Part shown: positions 9,189 to 17,998 of the stretch, piece after piece | Numbering within the stretch: position 1 is the stretch's first letter | Layout of the letters: the number at the start of each line of letters is the position of its first letter | NCBI GenBank assembly: GCA_016717115.1 | Contig: JADKGE010000009.1 | Location: 1-64,000 of the forward strand | Origin: Actinomycetota bacterium | GTDB lineage: Bacteria > Actinomycetota > Actinomycetes > S36-B12 | Reading direction: 5' to 3' | DNA: 64,000 bases | Position numbers and translations under genes: made by a program | Notes under the pieces: model-generated | The model's database searches: none | What the model saw: the letters and a program-made list of their open reading frames with translations, nothing else | What the model was told of the DNA's origin: nothing

Positions 9189-11377
9189 CGGTGCCATTCC
9201 TGCGCGTCGAGGATCTGTCGGTCAGCTTCCCCACCGAGGACGGCGTGGTCACCGCGGTCGATGGCGTCTCGTTCACGGTGGAGCGCGGAAAGACCCTCGC
9301 CATCGTCGGCGAGTCCGGCTCCGGCAAGAGCGTCACGTCGCAGGCGCTCATGGGCCTGGTCAACAAGCGCAATGCCCGTGTCGAAGGCCAGGCGTGGGTC
9401 GGCGACAACGAGCTGATCTCGGCGACCGACGACGAGCTGCGCAAGCTGCGCGGCTCTGTCATGTCGATGATCTTCCAGGACCCGTTCGCGTCCTTGCACC
9501 CGTTCTACCGGATCGGTGCCCAGCTCGCGGAGGCGGCGCGGGTGCATCGGGACCTGTCGAAGGCTGATGCGCGGCAGGAGGTCCTGACCATGCTCGGCAA
9601 GGTCGGTATCCCCAACCCCGAGCGGCGCATCGACGACTACCCCCATCAGCTGTCCGGTGGCATGCGCCAGCGCGTCATGATCGCTATGGCGCTGATCAAC
9701 GGCCCGTCCCTGCTCATCGCAGACGAGCCGACCACCGCGCTCGACGTCACCGTGCAGGCGCAGATCATGGAGCTTCTCGATGAACTCCAGGACCAGTACA
9801 ACACCGCCATCATCCTCATCACGCACGATCTCGGCGTCGTGGCCGACGTGGCCGACGAGGTGGCCGTGATGTATGCGGGCCGCCTCGTGGAGCGCGGCAC
9901 GCTTGAGGACATCTTCTACTCCCCGCAGATGCCCTACACGGTGGGCTTGCTGTCCTCGGTTCCCCGCCTTGACGCGGTGAGCGATCGGCTGACGCCGATC
10001 GCCGGCCAGCCGCCGTCACTCATCCGCCTGCCCGCGGGCTGCGTGTTCCAGCCTCGCTGCGCTGCCGCGCACCTCGTCCCCGACGATCGGTGCGCCCACG
10101 AGCGGCCCGACCTGCTGTCGGTCAGCTCCACCCACGCCGTCCGCTGCCTTCTGGATCTCGAGGCGCGTGAGCGCTTCGCGGCCGAGTCGCTGGCAGCCGT
10201 CGTCGGTGGCACAGAGGAACAACACGAGCGGATACCTCCCTCCAGGGCGCAGGATCTCGTCAAGCACTTCCCCATCACCAAGGGGGCCATTCGCAAGAAG
10301 ACCGTGGGCACCGTCAGCGCGGTGAACAGCGTCAACCTGGGCGTCTCCGCAGGCGAGACCCTCGGCCTGGTGGGGGAGTCCGGCTGCGGCAAGTCCACCG
10401 CTGGACGCACGCTGTTGAAGCTGCTCGAACCCACGGCGGGCAAGGTCTTCTACGACGGTCGCGACATCACCGGCCTCTCGCGCAAGGACATGGTGCCGCT
10501 GCGCCGCGAGCTGCAGATGATCTTCCAGGATCCCTACTCGTCACTGAACCCCCGGCACACCGTGGGCGGCATCATCTCCGCGCCCTACGAGGTGCAGGGC
10601 ATCGAGCCGGTTGGCGGTGTCAAGCGCGCCGTGCAGGAGACCATGGAGCGCGTCGGGCTGAACCCCGAGCACTACAACCGCTACCCGAACGAGTTCTCCG
10701 GCGGCCAGCGCCAGCGCATCGGCATCGCTCGCGCGGTCACCCTGCGGCCCAAGGTCGTGGTCTGCGACGAGCCCGTGTCCGCGCTGGACGTGTCGATCCA
10801 GGCGCAGGTCATCAACCTCCTGCAGGACCTGCAGGACGAGTTCGGGATCGCCTACATCTTCGTCGCCCACGATCTGTCGGTCGTGCGGCAGATGTCGCAT
10901 CGCGTCGCCGTGATGTACCTGGGCAGCATCGTCGAGATCACCGATCGCCACTCGCTCTACGCGTCACCGCTCCACCCGTACACGCATGCGCTCATGTCCG
11001 CCGTGCCCGTGCCCGATCCCAGGCTCGAGGCCACGCGGGAACGCATCGTGCTTCAGGGCGATCTGCCGAGTCCGATCAACCTGCCCAGCGGGTGCGTGTT
11101 CCACACGCGGTGCTTCCGTGCCCAGGAGAAGTGCCGTCACGACATCCCGCAGCTGCTCGAGTTCGCGCCCGGGCACCAGGTCGCCTGTCACTTCCCGATC
11201 GTCGAGAGCCTGGGCCACGACCTGATCCTCGGACCCGACTCGGGGATCGTCGAGCTCGAGGCGCCCGAGGTGCAGCCGCCGAGCGAGGTGATCGCCGACG
11301 TGGAGTCGGCCGGTTCGTCGCGCCCCGAGGGCATCGACTACGCCGCCGACCCGAACTTCAGCGAAGGTGAGTGGTGA
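9185..11377 (+). CDS. fused peptide ABC transporter ATP-binding protein (DppD-DppF in one chain)
   Basis: 730 aa with two complete nucleotide-binding domains. Domain 1: Walker A GESGSGKS (~42-49), signature LSGGMRQR (~156), Walker B LLIADEPTTALD. Domain 2: Walker A GESGCGKS (~397), FSGGQRQR (~504), VVVCDEPVSALD (~529). Each half ends with the oligopeptide-transporter C-terminal domain and its cysteine set (CVFQPRCAAA and CVFHTRCFRAQEKC), which in this family can bind an Fe-S cluster. ATG at 9185 overlaps the permease stop; much longer upstream reading in this frame is antisense-like noise over the permease gene. The linker before domain 2 (ERIPPSRAQDLVKHF) departs from the expected hydrophobic 'plL.a.dLvKHFp' start. 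Its 3' end overlaps the convergent peptidase gene by 20 bp. Confidence 0.93.
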   Translation: MTVPFLRVEDLSVSFPTEDGVVTAVDGVSFTVERGKTLAIVGESGSGKSVTSQALMGLVNKRNARVEGQAWVGDNELISATDDELRKLRGSVMSMIFQDPFASLHPFYRIGAQLAEAARVHRDLSKADARQEVLTMLGKVGIPNPERRIDDYPHQLSGGMRQRVMIAMALINGPSLLIADEPTTALDVTVQAQIMELLDELQDQYNTAIILITHDLGVVADVADEVAVMYAGRLVERGTLEDIFYSPQMPYTVGLLSSVPRLDAVSDRLTPIAGQPPSLIRLPAGCVFQPRCAAAHLVPDDRCAHERPDLLSVSSTHAVRCLLDLEARERFAAESLAAVVGGTEEQHERIPPSRAQDLVKHFPITKGAIRKKTVGTVSAVNSVNLGVSAGETLGLVGESGCGKSTAGRTLLKLLEPTAGKVFYDGRDITGLSRKDMVPLRRELQMIFQDPYSSLNPRHTVGGIISAPYEVQGIEPVGGVKRAVQETMERVGLNPEHYNRYPNEFSGGQRQRIGIARAVTLRPKVVVCDEPVSALDVSIQAQVINLLQDLQDEFGIAYIFVAHDLSVVRQMSHRVAVMYLGSIVEITDRHSLYASPLHPYTHALMSAVPVPDPRLEATRERIVLQGDLPSPINLPSGCVFHTRCFRAQEKCRHDIPQLLEFAPGHQVACHFPIVESLGHDLILGPDSGIVELEAPEVQPPSEVIADVESAGSSRPEGIDYAADPNFSEGEW

Positions 11378-13477
11378 AGAAGTCGACCTCGAGCCGCGGA
11401 AGGTTCTCGGCCACGTCCACCTGAGGCGTCATGTGAGTGACGCCGCACAGCGGCAGCAGGGAGTGCGGCCGCCCGGCGGCAGCAGCGCACTCGACAGCAG
11501 AAGTGAATGGGCGACGAGCACGTTGTCGTCGGCGAGGCCGTGGATGATGAGCAGCGGCCTGCTGAGCGAGGCAGCGCGGGGCAGCAGGGACGCGGCGTCG
11601 TACACCTCGGGAGCGTCCTGCGGCAGGCCCAGGTACCGCTCCGTGTAGGCAGTGTCGTACAGACGCAGCTCCGTCACCGGTGCACCCGCCACCGCGGCAT
11701 GGAAGACATCCGGTCGATCGAGCACCGCGAGCGCCGCGAGGTAGCCACCGAACGACCAGCCGGTGATCCCGACGTGATCGAGGTCGAGGTCGGGATGGAT
11801 CTCGGCCAGGGCGTGTAGCGCATCGACCTGGTCGTCGAGGACCGCGGGGACGAAGCCCCCGTGCACGGCGAACTCCCATGCCGGTCCGCGTCCCGGGGTT
11901 CCCCTGCCATCGACCACCACCACGGCGAAGCCCTGGTCGGCCAGCCACTGGTCGCCGGCGAAGGAGCCGGCCGAGTAGACCACCCGGGCGCCCTGCGGCC
12001 CGCCGTAGGGCGTCATGACCACCGGCAGCCGGGCCGAGCCGGGCACGTGACCGGTGGGCCACAGGACGGCAGCGGCGAGGTCGCGGTCGCCCACCCGCTG
12101 GAACGTTACGCGGGGGTGGACCACCGGTGCCTCGGCGAGACTGCGGATCTCGGCCCGCTGCTCGCCGACCATTCCGGCCAGCCGGGCCTCGAACCGGGTC
12201 CGCGTCGAGACGGCATCGGTGCTGGCCACGACCAGACCGCCCTCGCCCCCGACGGCCGAGTGGACGCCCTCGCCGCTGGTGAGCGCGACCAGCGTGCCGG
12301 CGGTGGCGACCCGGTAGACGTGCCGCTCGCGGGGATCAGTGGACGCCGTGACGACGTAGCCGTGCGGCGTAGCGCAGGCGAGCCCGTCGACATCGAGGCC
12401 GGCGGGGGTCAGCGGGCGGTCGTCGGCAACCAGCTGGAAGCAGTCGTCGGTGGTGTTCGCCACGATCTCAAGGAGCGAGCCGTCGGGCGCGAGCCTTGGC
12501 ACGCCGGACCGCATCGTCACCCACGGCGACGTGTGCCGCTCGCGGACCACCTCGGCATCGGCGCTGCCCGCGGGCAGCCGCAGGATGAGCTGGGTGGACT
12601 GGTCGCGGCTGAGCACGCTGATGATGGCGGCGCGGGAGTCGTCGGCCTGGACCGTGGCTAGGTACGGGAACCGCTCGCGGTCCCAGATGATCTCCGTGCG
12701 CGACCCGTCGAGACGGACGAGGAACAGGCGGACCTCCGGGTTGGCCGTTCCGGCCGCCGGGTAGCGGTGGGCTACGGGGGCCTTATCCGGCTGCGAGGGG
12801 TCGCTGATCCAGCGGATCGCGACGGCCGACTCGTCGACGTGCTCGACGAGGAGTGCGTCGCTGCTGGGCAGCCACCACAGGCCCCGGTAGCGGTCGAGCT
12901 CCTCGGCGGCGACGAAGTCGGCGAGTCCCCAGCTCTGGTCGTCCCCGTCGGGTGCGCACAGGCAGGTCGCGTCGCCGAGCCCGCTGGTCTCGACCACGTA
13001 CACGGCGCGATCGCTGACGAATGCGGCGCGGGCTCCGTCGGGGGAGATGTGGGGATCGACGGCGGGGCCAGGGTGCGGCAGCTCGACCGGCGCGGCGCCC
13101 TCCTCGGCTAGGCCGACCGTGTAGGGGATCCCGTCGAGGCTGAACACGGCGCGGGTGACGGCGGAGTCGGTCGTGAAGGCCGTGATGCCCGACGTGGTCT
13201 CCCGCATCCGCTCACGACGGGCCTTCTCCGCCTCCGGGAGGTCGGCATCGCTGCGCACGAGCTCGCGGGAATCGACGACCCTGCGCTCGACGAGGACCCC
13301 GTCAAGCAGCTGCCCGGCCCACAGGCTGCCGACCGGGTCGCGGCCGCCGGCGCTGCGGAGGAAGGCGATCCGGTCGCCGTCGGGGGAGATCCGAAACGCC
13401 CGGGGCAGGCCGAGGCGGAACCGGCGGGTCAGCGCCTCCTGCCGAGGGAAGGAGGGGACCGCTTCAGAGGGCGTCAT
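11358..13477 (-). pseudogene. S9 (prolyl oligopeptidase/DPP IV-like) peptidase, frameshifted near its 3' end
   Basis: The first frame encodes 682 aa: a beta-propeller N-terminal part (AFRISPDGDRIAFLRS; PHISPDGARAAFVSD) and a C-terminal alpha/beta hydrolase with catalytic Ser in GWSFGGY and Asp in HGLADDNV. After SLLLSSALL the frame becomes nonsense and stops at 11429. The adjacent frame resumes exactly where expected: AAGRPHSLLPLCGVTHMTPQ and ends at 11358, restoring the catalytic His (GVTHM). One missing C (plus strand) near 11480 would explain this. As read, the product lacks its catalytic His. ATG at 13477 sits 6 bp after a TACGAT -10 box on the minus strand, so the mRNA is probably leaderless. 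Confidence 0.85.
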
Positions 13478-13483
13478 GTCCGC

Positions 13484-13503
13484 ATCGTAAGGATGGGTAC
13501 CCT
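13484..13503. promoter_or_regulatory. divergent leaderless promoters for S9 peptidase and mshB
   Basis: On the minus strand TACGAT (13489-13484) is 6 bp from the peptidase ATG; on the plus strand TACCCT (13498-13503) is 6 bp from the mshB GTG. The two -10 boxes are only 8 bp apart, so polymerase binding in the two directions must compete. Confidence 0.5.
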
Positions 13504-13509
13504 TGCCCC

Positions 13510-14391
13510 GTGAGCCGACGCCTTCTCCTCGTACATGCCCATCCCGACGACGAGTGCATCGGCACGGGCGCGACCATGGCCAAGTACGTCGATGAGGGCG
13601 TGCACGTCACCCTCGTCACGTGCACCTTGGGCGAGGAGGGGGAGATCCTCCTTCCCGAGCTGTCGCACCTCGCTTCGGACCAGTCCGATGCCCTCGGCGA
13701 GCACCGGCAGACCGAGCTGGCCGCCGCGATGGCCGAGCTCGGCGTCACCGACTCCAGGCTGCTCGGCGGTCCTGGGCGGTTCCGGGATTCGGGCATGATC
13801 GGCACGCCACCCAACGACCGGCCCGACTGCTTCTGGCGCACCGACCTGCTGGTCTCCGCGTCCGAACTCGTGGCAGTCATCCGCGAGGTGCGCCCGCAGG
13901 TCGTGGTGACCTACGACGACTTTGGCGGATACGGCCATCCCGACCACATCCAGGCCCACCGGGTCACGCACTACGCCGTCGCGCTCGCGCAGAGCCCGAC
14001 CTTCCGGGCCGACCTCGGAGAGCCGTGGACCGTGAGCAAGGTCTACTGGACGGCGTTCCCCCGCAGCATCATCCGAGCGGGCATCGACGCCCTTCGGGCC
14101 CAGGGCGTCGACGACGAGTTCACGGCCATGGATCCGGACAATGTGCCGTTCGCGTGTGATGACGCGCTGGTGACCACGCAGGTCGACGCGCAGGCCTACC
14201 TGTCCCGCAAGATGGCGGCGTTGCGTGCCCACGGCACCCAGGTGAGCGTCGAGGGCGGCTTCTTCGCCCTCGCCGACAACGTCGGCTCGGAGGCGTTCGG
14301 CACGGAGTACTTCCGCCTTGCCCAGGGAACGTTGGCGCTCGACGAGGGGGCCGACCGCGAGAGCGACCTGTTCGCGGGAATCCCTGAGTGA
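13510..14391 (+). CDS. mshB: GlcNAc-Ins deacetylase of mycothiol biosynthesis
   Basis: 293 aa, normal MshB length. The enzyme removes the acetyl group from N-acetylglucosaminyl-inositol, the second committed step of mycothiol synthesis. Zinc-site motifs of the PIG-L/LmbE fold are visible: AHPDDE at residues 10-15 and HPDH in GYGHPDHIQAHR near 140-150. CTLGEEGEILLPELSHLASD and GGPGRFRDSGMIG are MshB-specific stretches. GTG start at 13510 lies 6 bp after TACCCT, consistent with leaderless transcription. The stop overlaps the DUF6113 start (GTGA). Presence of mshB indicates a mycothiol-producing actinobacterium; mshA, mshC and mshD are not in this window. Confidence 0.96.
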   Translation: MSRRLLLVHAHPDDECIGTGATMAKYVDEGVHVTLVTCTLGEEGEILLPELSHLASDQSDALGEHRQTELAAAMAELGVTDSRLLGGPGRFRDSGMIGTPPNDRPDCFWRTDLLVSASELVAVIREVRPQVVVTYDDFGGYGHPDHIQAHRVTHYAVALAQSPTFRADLGEPWTVSKVYWTAFPRSIIRAGIDALRAQGVDDEFTAMDPDNVPFACDDALVTTQVDAQAYLSRKMAALRAHGTQVSVEGGFFALADNVGSEAFGTEYFRLAQGTLALDEGADRESDLFAGIPE

Positions 14392-14824
14392 TCGGGCGCG
14401 TCCTGGGCGCGGTGGCGCTCGCGGCGCTTGGCGTTGCCATAGGCACAGTCGGAGCCTTCGTCCAGGCACAGCGGTCACTGGTCGACCTGCCCTGGGGCCA
14501 GGCGACGATCCCGTGGGGCGTGCCCCTCGTCTGGATCGCCCTGCTGGCCGGCATCCGAGGCGGGACATGGGGCCTACGACCCGGTGGGGCGGATGGGCGG
14601 TGCTGGCCGGCTGGCTCGTGGCGACGATCGGGTTCTCGGCGGAGTCGACCTCGGGCGACCTGGCGCTCTCGGGCGGCACGCGGCAGATGACGTACCTGCT
14701 CGGCGGCGTGATCCTCGGATCGGCGGCCGCGACCCTTCCCCTGCCGAGGTCGCGAGGCGTCGTCGGAACGGGGGACGGGGCGGCGGCGTCGGATGCACCG
14801 TCGGGCGCATACGATCCGCAGTGA
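14388..14824 (+). pseudogene. DUF6113-type membrane protein downstream of mshB, frameshifted
   Basis: The first frame gives RVLGAVALAALGVAIGTVGA then VPLVWIALLAGIRGGTWGLR, after which it degenerates. The next frame continues with TRWGGWAVLAGWLVATIGFS and QMTYLLGGVILGSAAATLPL to a stop at 14824. Joined, this is a ~145-aa protein with four hydrophobic segments, as expected for the small membrane protein that follows mshB in many actinobacteria. A single missing base near 14579 (in CTACGACCCGG) accounts for the break. GTG start overlaps the mshB stop. Function of the family is unknown. Whether the break is real or a sequencing error cannot be told from this window. Confidence 0.75.
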
Positions 14825-14875
14825 CAGTGCAGTGGTGAATCAGGGCCGGGGCAGAACAGTGATCGTCGGGCGAGG

Positions 14876-16756
14876 GTGGTCAACGCGATGACGCCTGCCC
14901 GTAAATGGCTGATCGCCGGCGCCGGTGTGGTCATCGCTCTCGTGATCGCCCTCTACCTGAGCACCGCCCTGCGGTCCGGAGGAACGGCGCCACCGGGCAC
15001 CAGCGTCCAGGGCGTCGACATCAGCGGAATGGACGAGCAGTCGGCGGCCGCCGCCGTGCAGGAGTCCCTCGGTCCCATCGCCCGCAAGCGACTGCGGGTG
15101 ACTGCCTTGGGCGAGACCTTCGTCGTGAAGCCCGCAGCGGCCGGCCTGGGCATTGACGCCGCGGCGTCTGTCGCCCCCGCCTTCGGGCGCACGTGGAATC
15201 CGGTCGACCTCATCAGTCACCTGTTCGGGGAGTTGCGTCTGCCCGCCGTCGCTTCCGTCGACCAGGACGCGCTGGCGGCACAGGTGCAGGTCATCTCCGA
15301 GGCCATCAACGTCGCGCCAGAGGAGCCCACCTTGACGGTGGCGAGCGACGGGGAGACCACCCTGACGCCCGGCATCCCGGGCCGCGCCCTCGATCCCGAC
15401 GTCACGGCGGCCTCCCTGATCGAGGCGGTCGTCAAGCCCCGCGCGCCCATCCCCGCCACCGTCGACAAGGTCGAGCCAAGTATCACCCCCGAAGCCGCCC
15501 AGGCGGCCGAGGAGCTCGCCAGGACCGCCGTGAGCGATCCCGTGACGGTGAAGGCCGGTTCTGTGACGGCCACGATCCCCGTGTCGGCGATCGGCAAGGC
15601 GCTGAGCTTCGAGCCCGAAGGGCCCGCGCTGTCGCCCGTTCTCGACGGAGCCGTCCTTCATCGATCGATCCGCAAGGCACTCAAGCCCGTCGAGGTGAAG
15701 GGTAGCGATGCCACCTTCAAGATCCGTCGTGGCAAGGTCAAGGTGGTGCCGTCGAAAGTGGGCCAGGGCGTGTCCGACGCCGAGCTCTCGACTGCCGTGG
15801 CAGGGGTACTGGCCCTGCCGGCGGCCAGCCGATCGGTCACGGTGTCGATCGGGGTGCGTGAACCGAAGCTGACCACGGAGCAGGCGGCCGCCCTCGGCAT
15901 CACCGAGAAGATCTCGAGCTTCACGCAGAACTTCCCCTACGCCGCCTACCGCGTGCAGAACATCGGCGAGGCGGCCCGACGGGTCAACGCCACGCTGCTG
16001 ATGCCGGGGGAGACCTTCTCGATGAACGACACGATCAAGGAGCGCACCGAGAAGAACGGGTACACGGTCGGCTTCGTCGTCGGCGAGGGCGGTGTGTTCG
16101 ACGAGGCGTTGGGCGGTGGCGTCTCCACGGCCACCACCACGGTCTGGACGGCTGCCTTCTTCGCCGGCATGGAGCGTGTGCAGACCGTGGCCCACTCCAT
16201 CTACATCTCCCGGTACAAGCCCGGACTCGAGGCGACCGTGGCGTGGGGCCTGTTCGACATGAAGTTCAAGAACCCCTACTCCGATGCCGTCTTCATCACC
16301 TCGTCGATCACGAACGGCTCGATGACGGTGTCCTTCTGGGGCACGAAGGTGTACGACAAGATCGAGGCGGAGTTCGGCGAGCGCACCGCGGTGGTGCCCT
16401 ACTCCAAGATCTTCGACGATTCCGACAAGTGCCTCGGGCAGAACGGTGTCGACGGCTTCACGATCGTCGTCGATCGCGTGTTCTACCAGGGCGGCGAGGA
16501 AGTCAAGCGGGAGTCGATCACCACGCGCTACAAGCCGGCCCCTGACGTGACGTGCGGGAAGAAGCCCGAACCCACCCCGAGCAAGCCGAGCAAGCCGAAC
16601 AAGCCGAACAAGCCGAGTTCAGAGCCCAGCGCCACGCCCGCCGCGTCGCCGACCCCGGTCCCGGCCGACGCACCGGCAGGCGACGCACCTCCGCCGGCCG
16701 ACACCTTCGACAACGGATCGCCATCGCCGTCGCCCACCAAGAAGCCCAAGGGCTGA
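14876..16756 (+). CDS. VanW-family protein with N-terminal anchor and peptidoglycan-binding-like repeats
   Basis: 626 aa. An N-terminal membrane anchor (WLIAGAGVVIALVIALYL) is followed by two putative peptidoglycan-binding-type-4 modules (PGTSVQGVDISGMDEQSAAA; a second near 180-260) and a VanW domain from about residue 340 (FSMNDTIKERTEKNGYTVGF; FDEALGGGVSTATTTVWTAA). The tail is Pro/Ser/Lys-rich with repeated KPSKPNKPNKPS units, likely spanning the cell wall. In the VanW core the usual 'GGGVSQVATT' is GGGVSTATTT. The biochemical role of VanW is unknown; it is cell-surface associated. Start could be GTG 14876 or the in-frame ATG 14888; neither has a clear ribosome site. It ends 13 bp before the convergent CysRS-like gene. 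Confidence 0.88.
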   Translation: MVNAMTPARKWLIAGAGVVIALVIALYLSTALRSGGTAPPGTSVQGVDISGMDEQSAAAAVQESLGPIARKRLRVTALGETFVVKPAAAGLGIDAAASVAPAFGRTWNPVDLISHLFGELRLPAVASVDQDALAAQVQVISEAINVAPEEPTLTVASDGETTLTPGIPGRALDPDVTAASLIEAVVKPRAPIPATVDKVEPSITPEAAQAAEELARTAVSDPVTVKAGSVTATIPVSAIGKALSFEPEGPALSPVLDGAVLHRSIRKALKPVEVKGSDATFKIRRGKVKVVPSKVGQGVSDAELSTAVAGVLALPAASRSVTVSIGVREPKLTTEQAAALGITEKISSFTQNFPYAAYRVQNIGEAARRVNATLLMPGETFSMNDTIKERTEKNGYTVGFVVGEGGVFDEALGGGVSTATTTVWTAAFFAGMERVQTVAHSIYISRYKPGLEATVAWGLFDMKFKNPYSDAVFITSSITNGSMTVSFWGTKVYDKIEAEFGERTAVVPYSKIFDDSDKCLGQNGVDGFTIVVDRVFYQGGEEVKRESITTRYKPAPDVTCGKKPEPTPSKPSKPNKPNKPSSEPSATPAASPTPVPADAPAGDAPPPADTFDNGSPSPSPTKKPKG

Positions 16757-16769
16757 CGCAGAACCCTCC

Positions 16770-17561
16770 CTACCTGCCCACCTCCCGGACAAGGTCGAGG
16801 CCCAGGACCCGGTCGATGTAGGCGAACGTCTCGAACTTGGCCCCGGCGGGCACGTCGCTTGATCCCTCCATCTCGAGCAGGGCGCGCACGACGGCTGGCA
16901 GGTCGAGGTCGTCGTCGATGGCGGCTCGCAGGGCGGCGACGGTGCCCGGGGGCATGGCCGCCGACGGCTCGGTGGCCCACGTAGCCACGTTCCGGCGCCA
17001 GCGGACCAGCGTCGTGTACGCGGCGCGCAGCGACCCCCAGTCGACGTCCACCGGGCCGCGGTAGTCGTGCGACAGCAGGTGCAGGCGCAGGGCGAGGGGA
17101 TCCAGGCCACGGGTCGACAGGTCCACGATCGACGGGACCACACCCCCTGGCGTGCGGGTGGCGCGGCCCTCGAACAGCAGGGGTCCGACGCGGACGGTGT
17201 GGGGAGCGTCGGCGTCCGTTCGGCGCAAGGGCTCGTCGGCCCACGAGCCGAGGATGACCACGCTCACCCTCTCGACCAGGTCCCGTGGGTCATCGGGCCG
17301 CCGGTAGTGCTCGGCGGGGTAGATGTTCAGCGCCGGCAGGTCGGCCGGGGGTGCGCCGACAAGGACATCCTGGACGAGGTGCACGGTGAGTCCGCTGAGG
17401 GAGGCGCCGCGGCGGATGAGGTCGGCGAGTAGCGGGGTGCGCAGGCTCGCGATGCCGGCATCCGGCTCGATCGTCGGTGCGACGGCGTGCATCCGCAGCA
17501 CTCCCCGCCTGCTGGGTGCGATCGCGACGACCGCCTCTCGTCGGATGTCGTACAGTCGCAT
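16770..17561 (-). CDS. cysteinyl-tRNA synthetase-like pseudoenzyme lacking HIGH, KMSKS and zinc ligand
   Basis: 263 aa against ~460 for CysRS and ~410 for MshC. Three collinear segments align with CysRS. N-terminus: LRMHAVAPTIEPDAGIASLR then LLADLIRRGASLSGLTVHLV parallels 'myvCGiTvYd..HIGHar..v..DvlrRyl...Gy.v.yv', with the zinc Cys replaced by Ala and HIGH replaced by AGIA. Middle: FEGRATRTPGGVVPSIVDLS then RGLDPLALRLHLLSHDYRGP parallels 'vdgeKMSKSlGNf..l.dll..g.dp.alRyfLLs.hYRsp', with KMSKS lost. C-terminus: AAIDDDLDLPAVVRALLEME parallels 'Al.DDlNtp.al..l'. The central domain with the other zinc ligands is largely deleted. ATG 17561 lies 6 bp after TAGTCT, so leaderless. A role sensing or binding cysteine or its adenylate is only a guess. 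Confidence 0.75.
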   Translation of the reverse strand: MRLYDIRREAVVAIAPSRRGVLRMHAVAPTIEPDAGIASLRTPLLADLIRRGASLSGLTVHLVQDVLVGAPPADLPALNIYPAEHYRRPDDPRDLVERVSVVILGSWADEPLRRTDADAPHTVRVGPLLFEGRATRTPGGVVPSIVDLSTRGLDPLALRLHLLSHDYRGPVDVDWGSLRAAYTTLVRWRRNVATWATEPSAAMPPGTVAALRAAIDDDLDLPAVVRALLEMEGSSDVPAGAKFETFAYIDRVLGLDLVREVGR

Positions 17562-17567
17562 CACGAC

Positions 17568-17573
17568 AGACTA
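17568..17573 (-). promoter_or_regulatory. -10 box of leaderless CysRS-like gene
   Basis: TAGTCT on the minus strand ends 6 bp before ATG 17561. This spacing supports ATG 17561 rather than the GTG one codon upstream. Confidence 0.45.
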
Positions 17574-17610
17574 AGGCGCACTCAGCCGCCGGCGGCGAGG
17601 TGAGCCCGTG

Positions 17611-17616
17611 TAGGTT
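17611..17616 (+). promoter_or_regulatory. candidate -10 box of fdxA-dapC operon
   Basis: TAGGTT about 55 bp before the ferredoxin start. It implies a short 5' leader with a proper ribosome site (GGAGG at 17662-17666). No clear -35 element is seen. Confidence 0.3.
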
Positions 17617-17671
17617 GTGCTCGTTCGACGACCATGCCGCAACGTGCCGGCGTTCTGACTCGGAGGCTCAG

Positions 17672-17998
17672 GTGACCTACGTCATCGCATTTCCTTGCGT
17701 GGACCTGAAGGACAAGGCCTGCATCGAGGAGTGTCCTGTCGACTGCATCTACGAGGGCGACCGGATGCTGTACATCCAGCCCGACGAGTGCGTCGACTGC
17801 GGAGCATGCGAGCCCGTCTGCCCCGTCGAGGCCATCTTCTACGAGGACGACGTCCCGGGGGAGTGGAAGGACTACACGGCGGCCAACGCAGAGTTCTTCG
17901 TCGACTTGGGGTCCCCGGGCGGCGCCGCGAAGCTCGGCGCCCAGGATTTCGACGCCCCGCTCATCGCCACGGTGCCTCCGCAAGAGCATGACCACTGA
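17672..17998 (+). CDS. fdxA: 7Fe ferredoxin (FdxA/FdxC type)
   Basis: 108 aa, standard length. Small cytosolic electron carrier with a [3Fe-4S] and a [4Fe-4S] cluster. The pattern C-DLKDKA-C-IEE-C-PVD-C followed by CVDCGACEPVCP supplies the cluster cysteines, as in actinobacterial and pseudomonad seven-iron ferredoxins. GTG at 17672 has GGAGG 5 bp upstream and gives the conserved start TYVIAFPCVD; the reading frame stays open upstream to 17477 but those residues are not ferredoxin-like. dapC follows with overlap, a linkage shared with Rv1177-Rv1178. Confidence 0.95.
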   Translation: MTYVIAFPCVDLKDKACIEECPVDCIYEGDRMLYIQPDECVDCGACEPVCPVEAIFYEDDVPGEWKDYTAANAEFFVDLGSPGGAAKLGAQDFDAPLIATVPPQEHDH

